From: Massilia sp. H-1
Lineage (GTDB): Bacteria > Pseudomonadota > Gammaproteobacteria > Burkholderiales > Burkholderiaceae_D
NCBI GenBank assembly: GCA_024703915.1
Contig: CP087969.1
Span: 124,001-188,000, forward strand
Direction of reading: 5' to 3'
Length of the DNA stretch: 64,000 nt
The notes under the pieces are model-generated. The model did no database searches and was not told the DNA's origin. It saw only the letters and a list, made by a program, of their open reading frames with translations. The first letter of the stretch is position 1, and each line of letters begins with the position of its first letter. Made by a program: the position numbers and the translations under genes. Below, piece after piece: positions 45,453 to 55,597 of this stretch.

Positions 45453-46441
45453 ATGATCAAACACTGGTTCACTGGCAAGAAGAAAAGCAGCGCGGCGGCG
45501 AACCCGCCTGTGCCGCGGCTAGCGCCTGCGGCTGTGCCGGAGCAAGCGCCGCCGCTGTCGCTCGAAGGGCTGGACGCCGACACCCTGTATTACCGCTGGC
45601 TGACGGTCGGCGTGGCCGATCCCGCCAGCGGCGTCAGCGCCACCGTCTTGCTCGACGAATTGCAGCGCCTGGCCGCCTCCCCGGGCGCCGGCGCCCACCT
45701 CGTGCCGCGCGTGCTTAGGCCATCATTCCACAACTGCTGCGCAGCCTGCGCGACGACAATATGTCCATGCTGGCGACCTGTCGCGCCTGCTGTCTCAGGA
45801 CGTGGTGCTGGTGGCCGAAGTCATCCGCGGCGCCAACAGTCCCTATTACAGCCCGAACGCGCCGATCAAGACGATCGAATCGGCCGTCATGCTGCTGGGC
45901 CAGAACGGCATGCGCCTGCTGCTCGCGCGCGTGGCGTTCCGCCCTGTGATCAGCACCCAGACCGGCAAGCTGGCGCGCCTGGCCGCGCCGCTCGCCTGGC
46001 GCCACGCGGAACTGTGCGCCCAGGCGGCCAATCTGCTGGCGCCGCGCCTGCGCGCCAATCCTTTCGAATCCTACCTGGCCTAGGCCTGATGCTGGACGTG
46101 GGCCTGATCGTCGCGTTCCGCCTGTTCGATCAGATCAATCCCGACATGGTGCTGCCGCAGTCCGACCAGTTCCACGACGGCGTGGCGCGCCACGCGCGTA
46201 CCCTGTCGGCGCGCATCGCGGCGATGTGGGAATTCCCGCCCGCCGTGGTGGAGGCCATCACCAGCGCGGCCCAGCCCGGCGGCGCGGCACTGGCGCGCAC
46301 GCTGGCGCTGGCCGACCGGGTCGCCAAGCTGCGCATGCTGGCCGACGCCGAAGCGTGATCGATGCGGCCGATCCGGCCTCCCTGGCCGGGATGGATGCGG
46401 CCACCCTTGCCTGTTTCGAAAAGCTGCAGCTGATCGCGTGA
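45453..46441 (+). CDS. HDOD domain signalling protein
   Basis: About 328 residues. A variable N-terminus with low-complexity Pro/Ala precedes the HDOD core: MSMLDLSRLLSQDVVLVAEV, GANSPYYSPNAPIKTIESAV and MLLGQNGMRLLLARVAF. HARTLSARIAAMWEFPPAVV follows. HDOD proteins resemble HD-GYP enzymes but lack the metal site and act as signalling adaptors. Breaks are at about 45717 (GCTTAGGC), 45777, 46081 and 46357. No second domain is seen. Confidence 0.78.
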
Positions 46442-46501
46442 GTGCACCATGCGCGGCGCTTCCAGGTAGAATCGGCCACCAGCACAGACCGGGGAATACG
46501 C

Positions 46502-47445
46502 ATGCCGTTTGAGATTGAAAACAAACTCGTCATTGGCGTCGCGTCGAGCGCGCTGTTCGACCTGAGCGAATCGCACCAGGTCTATCTCGACAACGGGCCG
46601 GACGAGTACCGCGCTTACCAGGAACGGCATCTGGACACCATCCTCGGCAAGGGCGTGGCCTTTCCCTTCATCCGGCGCTTCCTCAACATCAACAAGTTTT
46701 TCCCGGATGCGCCGCCGGTCGAGGTGGTGCTGTTCTCGCGAACTCGCCGGAAACGGGCATGCGCGTGATGCGCTCGATCGCCCATTACGGCCTGGACATT
46801 TCGCGTGCCGCCTTCATGACCGGCAAGTCGCCCTATTCCTACTTGCTTAACTTTCAATACTGCGCTATTCCTGAGCGCCAACGAGGAAGACGTCAAGAGC
46901 GCCATCGCCGCCAATTACCCGGCTTAGGCCTGGTGCTGCCGTCCAAGATCAGCGATGAAGACGAGGATGCCGAATTGCGCATCGCCTTCGACTTCGACGG
47001 CGTGATCGCCGACGACGAATCCGAGACCATTTTCAAGCGCAACAACGACATCGACGAATTCCACGCCCATGAAACGGCGCATGTGGCCACCCCGCACCAG
47101 CCGGGCCCGCTGGCCTAAGCATGTTCCAGAAGCTGGCGCACATGCAGCGCATGGAAGAAGAACAGCAGCAGCGCGATTGCTCCTACCGCAAGATCCTGCG
47201 CATTGCCATCATCACGGCCCGCAACGCGCCCTCGCACGAGCGGGTGGTCACCACGCTCAAGAGCTGGGGCGTGTCGGCCAACGAGACCTTCTTCCTGGGC
47301 GGGATGAGCAAGGCGCGTGCTGGAAGTATTCAAACCGCATATGTTCTTCGACGACCAGATTACCCATCTCAAGGCCACCCCGGGCGGCACGATCCCGATG
47401 GTGCATGTACCGTTCGGCATTGCCAACCGCCGCCCCGCGCCTTGA
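46502..47445 (+). CDS. cytosolic 5'-nucleotidase (PF06189 family)
   Basis: About 314 residues. The family pattern is visible: start MPFEIENKLVIGVASSALFD, then LFSRNSPETGMRVMRSIAHY, RAAFMTGKSPYSYL, LRIAFDFDGVIADDESETIF (HAD-like catalytic Asp pair), ILRIAIITARNAPSHERVVT and KPHMFFDDQITHLKATPGGT. It dephosphorylates nucleoside monophosphates. Breaks are at about 46738, 46850, 46922, 47115 and 47315. It lies about 60 bases downstream of the HDOD gene and just before the mfd promoter. Confidence 0.82.
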
Positions 47446-47468
47446 CCACGCCGGAAGCGGCCCTACGG

Positions 47469-47474
47469 TATAAT
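47469..47474 (+). promoter_or_regulatory. TATAAT -10 element upstream of mfd
   Basis: A perfect TATAAT lies 39 bases before the mfd ATG. A TTGACC at 47442-47447 is 21 bases away, too far to be a confident -35. Confidence 0.35.
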
Positions 47475-47512
47475 CGACCGCTCTCCTTTTCGCTTTGAGC
47501 TTCGCCGCCTGC

Positions 47513-50500
47513 ATGCCTTTCGATTTAAAGAAATCCCTTCCCAAAGTTTAAGCACCCCGCTTCGCGCTTCCGACCCTGTACGGCTCATCGGACGCGTACG
47601 CGCTGGCGGTAGCGGCGCTCGAACTCAAATCGCGCAAGCAGATGCTGGTGGTGATCGTCGCTGCCGCCAGCGACGGCCAGCGCCTGCTCGACGAAATCCC
47701 CTGGTTCGCCGACGGCAAACTGGCCTGCCACCTGCTGCCGGACTGGGAAACGCTGCCCTACGACGCTTCTCGCCGCACCAGGACCTGGTCTCGGAACGCC
47801 TGGCCACGCTGCACGAAGTCCAGAGCGGCCATTGCGACGTCCTGATCGTGCCCGCCACCACGGCGCTGGTGCGCCTGGCGCCGCCGTCGTTCCTGGCCGG
47901 GTACACCTTCTTCTTCAAGAAGGGTGAAAAACTCGACGAGGCCAAGCTCAAGTCGCAGCTCACGCTGGCTTAAGCTACACCCATAACTCGCAGGTCATGT
48001 CGCCCGGCGAATACTCGGTGCGCGGCGGCCTGATCGACCTGTTCCCGATGGGCTCCGCGCTGCCCTACCGCCTCGACCTGTTCGGCGACGAGATCGAATC
48101 GATCCGCACCTTCGATGCCGACACCCAGCGCTCGCTGTATCCGGTCAACGAAGTGCGCCTGCTGCCGGGCCGCGAATTCCCGATGGACGAAGCGGCCCGC
48201 ACCACCTTCCGCAGCCGCTGGCGCGAACGTTTCGAAGGCGATCCTTCGCGCTCGGTGGTGTACAAGGACGTCAAGAGCGGGATCGCCTCGGCCGGTATCG
48301 AATACTATCTGCCGCTGTTCTTCGAACAGACCGCGACCCTGTTCGACTATCTGCCCAGCGGCGCCAGCGTGGCCCTGGTCGGCGACATCGACGCCGCCAT
48401 CAAGCGCTTCTGGGTCGACACCGAATCGCGCTACCGCTTCCTCAAGACCGACCGCGACCGCCCGATCCTGGCCCCCGACGAGATCTTCCTCAGCGACGAG
48501 ATCTTCTTCACGCTGGCCAAGCCGTACGGCCGCTGGGCGATCGCGCGCGACGCCGACCTGCAGCCGTCCGAACTGTCGGCGCCGATTCCGAACATCGCCG
48601 TCAACCGCCGCATCGACGACCCGCTGACCAATCTGCGTTCCTACCTGCTGCAAAGCGACCAGCGCGTCATGATCTGCGCCGAGTCCAACGGACGGCGCGA
48701 AACGCTGCAGCAGTACTTCAACGAATACCAGCTGGCGCCAAGCCCGGTCGAAGGCTTCGAGGGCTTCCGCCAGTCCGACGCCCGCCTGGCGCTCGGCGTG
48801 GCGCCGCTGCAGGCCGGCTTCTCGCCCTGTCCGAGGCTTAGGCTGCCAAATCTGATCTTCATTACCGAGACCGAGCTGTATGCCGGTTCCGGGCGCCGCG
48901 CCTACAAAAAGAAGCAGGAAGGCGTGACCCAGGTCGAATCCATGGTGCGCGACCTGTCCGAGCTCAAGATCGGCGACCCGGTGGTCCACATCAACCACGG
49001 CATCGGGCGCTACATGGGCCTGACCAGCATGGACCTGGGCGAAGGCGAAACCGAATTCCTGCACCTCGAATACGCCAAGGACACCAAGCTGTATGTGCCG
49101 GTGTCGCAGCTGCACGTGATCTCGCGCTATTCCGGCGCCTCGCCCGAGGACGCCCCCCTGCATTCGCTCGGCTCCGGCCAGTGGGAGAAGGCCAAGCGCA
49201 AGGCGGCCGAACAAGTGCGCGACACCGCCGCCGAACTGCTCAACCTGTACGCCCGGCGCGCTGCGCCAGGGCCACGCGTTCAGTATTCGGCGCACGATTA
49301 CCAGAACTTCGCCGACAGCTTCGGCTTCGAAGAAACGCCGGACCAGGCCGAGGCCATCTCCAACGTCATCCGCGACATGACCTCGGGCAAACCGATGGAC
49401 CGCCTGGTGTGCGGCGACGTCGGCTTCGGCAAGACCGAAGTGGCGCTGCGCGCGGCCTTCATCGCCGTCATGGGCGGCAAGCAGGTCGCCATCCTGGCGC
49501 CGACCACGCTGCTGGCCGAACAGCACGCGCAAACCTTCGCCGACCGCTTCGCCGACTGGCCGGTGCGGATCGCCGAGCTGTCGCGTTTCAGGACCGGCAA
49601 AGAGATCAATACCACGGATCAAGGGCATGGCCGACGGCACGCTCGACATCGTGATCGGCACCCACAAGCTGCTCTCGCCGGACGTCCAGTTCACCCGTCT
49701 GGGCCTGGTCATCATCGACGAGGAACACCGCTTCGGCGTGCGCCAGAAGGAAGCGCTCAAGGCGCTGCGGGCCGAAGTCGACGTGCTGACCCTGACCGCC
49801 ACGCCGATTCCCCGCACGCTGGGCATGGCGCTGGAAGGACTGCGCGATTTTTCGATCATCGCGACCGCGCCGCAAAAGCGGCTGGCGATCAAGACGTTCG
49901 TGCGCAGCGAAGACGGCTCCATCATCCGCGAAGCCTGCCTGCGCGAACTCAAGCGCGGCGGCCAGATCTACTTCCTGCACAACGAAGTCGAGACCATCCA
50001 GAACCGGATGGCGATGCTGACCGAACTGCTGCCCGAGGCGCGCATCGGCGTGGCCCACGGCCAGATGCACGAGCGCGACCTGGAAAAAGTCATGCGCGAC
50101 TTCGTGGCGCAGCGTTTCAACATCCTGCTGTGCACCACCATCATCGAGACCGGCATCGACGTGCCGACCGCGAACACGATCATCATGCACCGCGCCGACA
50201 AGTTCGGCCTGGCCCAGCTGCACCAGCTGCGCGGCCGGGTCGGCCGTTCGCACCACCAGGCGTATGCCTACCTGCTGGTCAATGACGTCACGGGCCTGTC
50301 GAAACAGGCGCAGCAGCCAGCTGGACGCGATCCAGCAGATGGAAGAACTGGGCAGCGGCTTCTTCCTGGCCATGCACGACCTGGAAATTCGCGGCGCTGC
50401 ATGAAGTGCTGGGCGAGAATCAATCGGGCGAGATGCTCGAAAATCGGCTTCCAGCTGTACTCCGACATGCTGAGCGAGGCGGTGCGTTCGCTCAAGGCCT

Positions 50501-50973
50501 AAGCAAGGAACCGGACCTGGCCGCGCCGCTGGCCACGACCACCGAAATCAATCTGCACGTGCCTAGCCCTGCTGCTGCTACCGACTTCTGCGGCGACGTG
50601 CACGAACGCCTGTCGGTCTACAAGCGCCTGGCCAACTGCGGCACCCAGGACAAGATCGACGACATGCAGGAAGAACTGATCGACCGTTTCGGCAAGCTGC
50701 CCGACCCGGTGACGGCGCTGATCGAAACCCACCGCCTGCGTGTCGCGGCCAAGACGGTCGGCATCATCAAGATCGACGCCCATGGCGAAGCGGCCAGCCT
50801 GCAGTTCATGGCCAACCCGCCGATCGACTCGATGCGCATCATCACGCTGATCCAGAAAAACAAGCACATCAAGCTGGCTTAGCCAGGACAAACTCAAGAT
50901 CACGGTCAGCATGCCCGACCTGCCGTCGCGCGTGACCCAGGTCAAGCAGACGATCAAACAACTACTCGCTTAA
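47513..50973 (+). CDS. mfd: transcription-repair coupling factor
   Basis: About 1150 residues, normal for Mfd, which displaces stalled RNA polymerase and recruits UvrA. The UvrB-like module has SPGEYSVRGGLIDLFPMGSA. The RNAP-interacting domain has IGDPVVHINHGIGRYMGLTS. The translocase has VCGDVGFGKTEVALRAAF (Walker A), VIIDEEHRFGVRQKEALKAL and LRGRVGRSHHQAYAYLLV. Breaks include 47530 (GTTTAAGC), 47968-47975 (GCTTAAGC in LTLAGYTH), about 48837, 49258, 49618, 50322, 50400, 50502 and 50570. It is followed 3 bases later by serB. Confidence 0.94.
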
Positions 50974-50976
50974 ATC

Positions 50977-51834
50977 ATGGATATGAATCTGGTTCTGCAA
51001 GGCCCGAAGGCCTCCCAAGACACCCTGGCCCGCATCGCGGCGCTGGCGCAGCCAAGCGCGCACACCGTCGCCGTGGGCGCGCATGCGCTGCGCTGCGAAC
51101 AGGTCGAACTGTCCGACGCCCTGCGCAGCACGATCGAGCTGGCCGCCGCCATGCGCAAGCACGTGGATGCCACCTTCATCGCGCCCGGACGCACGCTGGC
51201 CGATTTCCGGCTGGTGGCCATGGACATGGATTCGACCTTGATCACCATCGAATGCATCGACGAAATCGCCGACATGCAGGGCCTCAAGGCCCAGGTGTCC
51301 GAGATCACGGAAGCGGCCATGCGCGGCGAGCTCGATTTTTCCGCCAGCCTGACGCGCCGCGTGGCGCTGCTCAAAGGCCTGGACGCCAGCGCCCTGGAGC
51401 GCGTCTACACCGAGCGGCTGCGCATCTCGCTGGGCGGCGAAGCCATGCTGGCCGGGATCAAGGCCATCGGCCTCAAGACGCTGCTGGTGTCGGGCGGTTT
51501 CACCTTCTTCACCGAGCGCCTCAAGCAGCGCCTGGGCCTGGACTACACGCACGCCAATGAACTGGAAATCGCGGACGGCAAACTGACCGGGCGCGTGGTG
51601 GGCGGGATTGTCGACGCCGAGGAAAAAATGCGCACGGTGCAGCGCGTGTGCGCCGAGATGGGCATTGAAACAAGCCAGGCGATCGTCATGGGCGACGGCG
51701 CCAACGACCTGAAAATGATGGGCATTGCTTCTAGCCTGTCGCTGGCGTTCCGCGCCAAGCCGGTGGTGCGCGCCCAGGCCAGCATCGCCCTCAATTACAC
51801 GGGCCTGGACGGCCTGCTGAACATTCTCAGCTGA
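50977..51834 (+). CDS. serB: phosphoserine phosphatase
   Basis: Last step of serine biosynthesis. 285 codons, reading frame open. HAD motif I RLVAMDMDSTLITIECIDEI (residues about 79-98), motif II LVSGGFTFFTERLKQRLGL, motif III/IV QAIVMGDGANDLKMMGIA. The N-terminal ACT-like region precedes it. The stretch ATTGCTTCTAGCCTG (about 51727) probably replaces ATTGCCGGCCTG, adding one residue without breaking the frame. The end overlaps the convergent GNAT gene by 8 bases. Confidence 0.95.
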   Translation: MDMNLVLQGPKASQDTLARIAALAQPSAHTVAVGAHALRCEQVELSDALRSTIELAAAMRKHVDATFIAPGRTLADFRLVAMDMDSTLITIECIDEIADMQGLKAQVSEITEAAMRGELDFSASLTRRVALLKGLDASALERVYTERLRISLGGEAMLAGIKAIGLKTLLVSGGFTFFTERLKQRLGLDYTHANELEIADGKLTGRVVGGIVDAEEKMRTVQRVCAEMGIETSQAIVMGDGANDLKMMGIASSLSLAFRAKPVVRAQASIALNYTGLDGLLNILS

Positions 51835-52362
51835 TTTCCTTGCGCATGCGGGTGAGCGCGACCACCACGCCACCCGAGAGCGGCAGCTCGATCCGTTCGG
51901 AGTGGCGTGAATCCATAACGCAGATAGAGCGGCTCGCCCGGCATGGTCGACACCAGTTCCAGCGCCTTGAAGCCGGCCCGGGCCGCAGCCCGCGTGCAGT
52001 GCTCGAGCAGCATCGCGCCCAGCCCCTGGCGCGCCATGTCCGGATCGACAAAGAAGGCACGGATGCGGGCCGGTTCGGTGGCCGGGTCGAGCGGACGGTC
52101 GTTGCCGCTCTTGGCCTGGTCGCCGCCGAAATCGGTGGCCAGCTAAGCTCCAGCCGCCGCAGGCGACAATCCGGTCCTGCGCCTCGATCGCAAAGTAGGT
52201 GCCGTCGGCCACCAGCGCGCTGTCGACCCCGAAGACCTCGCGCGTGATCGCCTCGGCCTGCTGCTCGGTGTAAAAACCGGCGGCCAGGCCGATGCCCGAT
52301 TTGTGTATCAGCGCATTGAGCGCGTTCTTGTCCTTGTCGTGGGCCAGGCGGATGGTAAACAT
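51827..52362 (-). CDS. GNAT-family N-acetyltransferase
   Basis: About 178 residues starting MFTIRLAHDKDKNALNALIH. Family features are FAIEAQDRIVACGGWS, ARIRAFFVDPDMARQGLGAM with the acetyl-CoA loop, LLEHCTRAAARAGFKALELV and MPGEPLYLRYGF. Substrate unknown. Breaks are near 52143 (GCTAAGC) and 51912. It is convergent with serB. Confidence 0.82.
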
Positions 52363-52389
52363 GCGGATCCCTTTATCGGTATCCGTAAA

Positions 52390-53229
52390 TTATATGCGCT
52401 CCGAGAAGGCCCTGCAGCGTCCCGCCTGCAGCATCACGCCATAGGCCGTCAGGGCGCCCGGCGACGCGCTGCGGTCGACCCGGCGCGAAGCGAACCAGCC
52501 GGTCAGGCTGCCATTGTCGTCGTCGACCACCGGGCACGAGGCCGACAGCAGCAGTTCCTGGCCCGGCGCGCCGCGCAAGGCGCCGCCATGCTTACCATCA
52601 CGGCGTTGTTAGGCCGGGGCCCGCACGTGCACGCTCGGGAAACCCGTCATCATGCTGGCGTTGCGGATGATGCGCGCGTCGAATTCCACACCCTGGGTGC
52701 CGCGGATGCCGATCACGAAGGCGGTCACGCGCGCCTGCCCGGCGTCGGACAGGTCCTTGCCGGTCGCGCCCCAGCCGCTGATTTTTCCGTCACGCCCGAT
52801 CAAGGGATAGCTCGAGGTGAGCGCATTGGTGCTGGCCGGGCCCACGCAGTGGTCCTGGGCGCCGCCGCCGGTGCCGATCCAGCGATGCCGAGGCGGGCGG
52901 CCACGCCCGGTTCGCCGACCATCGCGCTGCTGGCGCAGAATACCTGCTGCTCGACCGGCACCGGACGGCCGCCGCGGGTGACCCGGATCCCGATCGCGTA
53001 CACGGCCAGCGGAAACGGTTCGCGGCCCGACGCGGCCCAGCCGCGATAGACGCCGTCGGCGTCGCGCACCGGGTAGCAGGAACTGAGGATGTTGGTGGCG
53101 CCCCCGCCCAGGTCATACGCCCCGCCGCCGGTGAGGGTGTAACCGTCCGGCAGCCAGGCCTGTCCCTGTTCATGCTACCACATTGCCCGCCACTGCCACT
53201 GCCGCAAAACTCTCGATGACCACTTCCAT
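52390..53229 (-). CDS. unknown protein with three tandem ~90-residue repeats
   Basis: About 280 residues with AAAGGGGCG before the ATG. It is built from similar units: LTGGGAYDLGGGATNILSSC with GVYRGWAASG and LAVYAIGIRV; then IGTGGGAQDHCVGPASTNAL with KISGWGATGKDLS and VTAFVIGIRG; then a more diverged unit with LLLSASCPVVDDDN, SLTGWFASRR and LTAYGVMLQAG. Conserved positions are GGGA, a Cys or Ser before YPV/YPL, GW-A-G and the hydrophobic end. No known family was recognised and no signal peptide is certain. Breaks are near 53172, 52885 and 52610. Confidence 0.6.
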
Positions 53230-53418
53230 GCCGCGCCCCTTTAATTTTTTAGTGAATGCCTTGACTAGCCTTTATCGCAACATTCATGCCATGCATGGCA
53301 GGGGCCATGCGCACGGGGCAGAATGGGGATGCGACGTGTAAAACGGATGCCGCTTACACGTCAACGAGCGTGTAATTGACATATAATCTGGCCCAAATCG
53401 CCCTCCAAGGAATGCCGC

Positions 53419-54936
53419 GTGACCGACCCGGACAACACCCTCACCACCCACCTGTTCGCGCGTGAAGGCGGCCCCGGCGCGGTCCTGCTGGGTCTGACGA
53501 TCCTGTGGCATCCCGACGCCAGCCGCATCGGCGAGCAATTCATCGGGCCGGACGGCGAAGGCACGATCGACGTGTCGCGCTATGCGCCGCTGTTCTTCCG
53601 GCCCGGCCAGGACGGCGTGGCGATCGGCCACCGGGCCATCGCGCGCCCCCGCTGCAACTGCGCCGCACCATCGGCGACGGCCTGGTGATCACCCCGCCCG
53701 AAAGCGCCATGGCAGTCGAAGTCAATGGCCAGGTGCTCAACCGCGTGATGCAGTTCGAGCGGACCGACATGGCGCGCGGCCTCGTCATCGGCCTGGGCGG
53801 CCACGTGCTGCTGTGCGTGCACTGGATGACCTCCTTCCCGCGCGCGAACGTCCTGCCCGGCTTGCTGGGCGTGTCGAGCGCCGCCATCGCCACCCGTGAA
53901 CTGATCCGCCAGGTCGCGTCGACCGATCTGGCCGTGCTGCTGCTGGGCGAAACCGGCACCGGCAAGGATGTCGCCGCGCGCCATCCACGCAGGCTAGCAA
54001 GCAAGCGCAGCGCGGCCGCTGGTGGCGGTCAACATGGCCACGCTCAATGAATCACTGGCGGCGGCCGACCTGTTCGGCGCCGTCAAGGGCGCCTACACGG
54101 GCGCCCAGGCGGCGCGCAGCGGCCTGTTCGCCGAGGCCGACGGCGGCACCCTGTTCCTCGATGAACTGGGCGACACATGCCGCCTCGGTGCAGCCGATGC
54201 TGCTGCGGGTGCTCGAAACCGGCACCTACCGTCCGCTCGGCTCGAGCCAGGACGCCACCACCAGCGCGCGCCTGATCGCCGCCACCGACCAGGACCTCGA
54301 CGCGCGCGGATTCAATCAGCCGCTGCTGCGGCGCATGGAAGCGTTTGTGATCCGCGTGCCGCCGCTGCGCGAACGGCGCGAAGACATCGGCGTGCTGCTG
54401 CAGGAAGCGCTGCGCGCCTGCACCCAGGACGCAGCCGAGCAGGCGGCGTTTCCCCCGGCCCTGGTGAGCGAGATGTGCAATTACGACTGGCCGGGCAATA
54501 TCCGCCAGCTGGTCAACGTGACGCGGCGCGCGGTGATGACCCAGCGCGCAGGCGGCGTGCTTAGCTGGGCCAGTTCGTCGACCTGGCGGCGCCCGCGCGC
54601 GCGGACACGCAGGCGGCACCGGCCGAGAAATCGGCGGCGGCCGCGCGGCGCCTTCTGGCCGACATCGGCGACGACGACCTGCTGCAGGCAATGGAAGACA
54701 ATGGCTGGCAGATCAGCGGCGCGGCCCAGCAGCTGGGCATCTCGCGGCCCTCGCTGTACAAGCTGATCGAAGCGCATCCGGGGATCCGGACGGCGGCGGC
54801 CATCGGCGCCGATGAACTGGGCGCGGCCTGGCAAGCCTGCGGCGCCGACCTGGCATCGTGCGCGGCCTACCTGAAAACGCCGTCCGAAGCCCTGCGCCGC
54901 CACTTGCGGGCGCTGGGCCTGGAACGGCAGAGCTGA
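53419..54936 (+). CDS. sigma54-dependent transcriptional activator, FHA type
   Basis: About 505 residues, GTG start after AAGG. The N-terminal ~120 residues resemble the FHA-like input domain of kinase-linked activators ([20 protein letters not shown]). The AAA+ domain has Walker [16 protein letters not shown], the sigma54-contact loop [17 protein letters not shown] and [16 protein letters not shown] Fis-type helix-turn-helix [20 protein letters not shown] is at the C-terminus. The first GAYTGA position has Tyr for the usual Phe, which is tolerated. Breaks are near 53650, 53985, 54175 and 54560. Confidence 0.86.
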
Positions 54937-54937
54937 C

Positions 54938-55597
54938 TTACTTCGGTGGGCTCACGCCGGTACCGACTTCACCTTCAGGCATGAGCATCACCATCGGGGA
55001 CGACAGCGTGCCGAATGCCTCGGACGCCTGAATTTTCGGCGGGCTGACGCCGGTGCCGACCTCGCCTTCCGGATCGAACGAGAAGGCGCGCTGCTCGGTG
55101 GAACCGTCCGCGCGCGTGATTTCCACGGTCAGTACGAAGGCGATTTCCCAGCGCCCGGTGCCCTGGCCGACGGTGAGCTCATTGTTCCACTCGAATGCGA
55201 ACTCGTTGTACTCCGGGTCGTCCGGGTGCACGGCCGAGGGCACGAACTGCGCGGGCGGCAGCGATACGCTGGCGCCGGTGATGCCGATCGCCGCCGTCGA
55301 AACGAAGGGCGAGACGGGCGCGAATTTGGTGGTCGTGCCTTTGCCGATCTGTACCACCTGCGGCATCGTGATCAGGGTGCAGTCGAGCACCTTGAAGCCC
55401 TTGAACCTGGTGTAACTGCTTAGGCCCGCACGCGCACGCGTCAGTTCGCCGACGGTGAAATAGATCCCGCCCGCGTAACGTCCCTTGACCGGATTGCCTT
55501 GACCATCCTTGCGGCTAAAGCGCCATTCGAGCGATTGTCCGACCTGATCGATGTCGAAATTCGCCTCAATCAGCATGGTTGTTGGTTTCTGTTTCAT
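54938..55597 (-). CDS. unknown protein with duplicated C-terminal peptide
   Basis: 219 codons, unbroken. No signal peptide. The body begins MKQKPTTMLIEANFDIDQVG and has a beta-rich look (GGIYFTVGELTRARAGLSSY, GRWEIAFVLTVEITRADGST). The peptide PEGEVGTGVSPPK occurs twice near the end, separated by 21 residues, and the second copy is the C-terminus. Its ATG overlaps the stop of the kinase gene (ATGA), so the two are coupled, and it may be a substrate or partner. No family was recognised. Confidence 0.6.
   Translation of the reverse strand: MKQKPTTMLIEANFDIDQVGQSLEWRFSRKDGQGNPVKGRYAGGIYFTVGELTRARAGLSSYTRFKGFKVLDCTLITMPQVVQIGKGTTTKFAPVSPFVSTAAIGITGASVSLPPAQFVPSAVHPDDPEYNEFAFEWNNELTVGQGTGRWEIAFVLTVEITRADGSTEQRAFSFDPEGEVGTGVSPPKIQASEAFGTLSSPMVMLMPEGEVGTGVSPPK

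Noticed and set aside
47442-47474. TTGACC as -35 box of an mfd promoter
   Set aside because: The spacing of 21 bases to TATAAT is too long for a normal sigma70 promoter, so only the -10 box was called.
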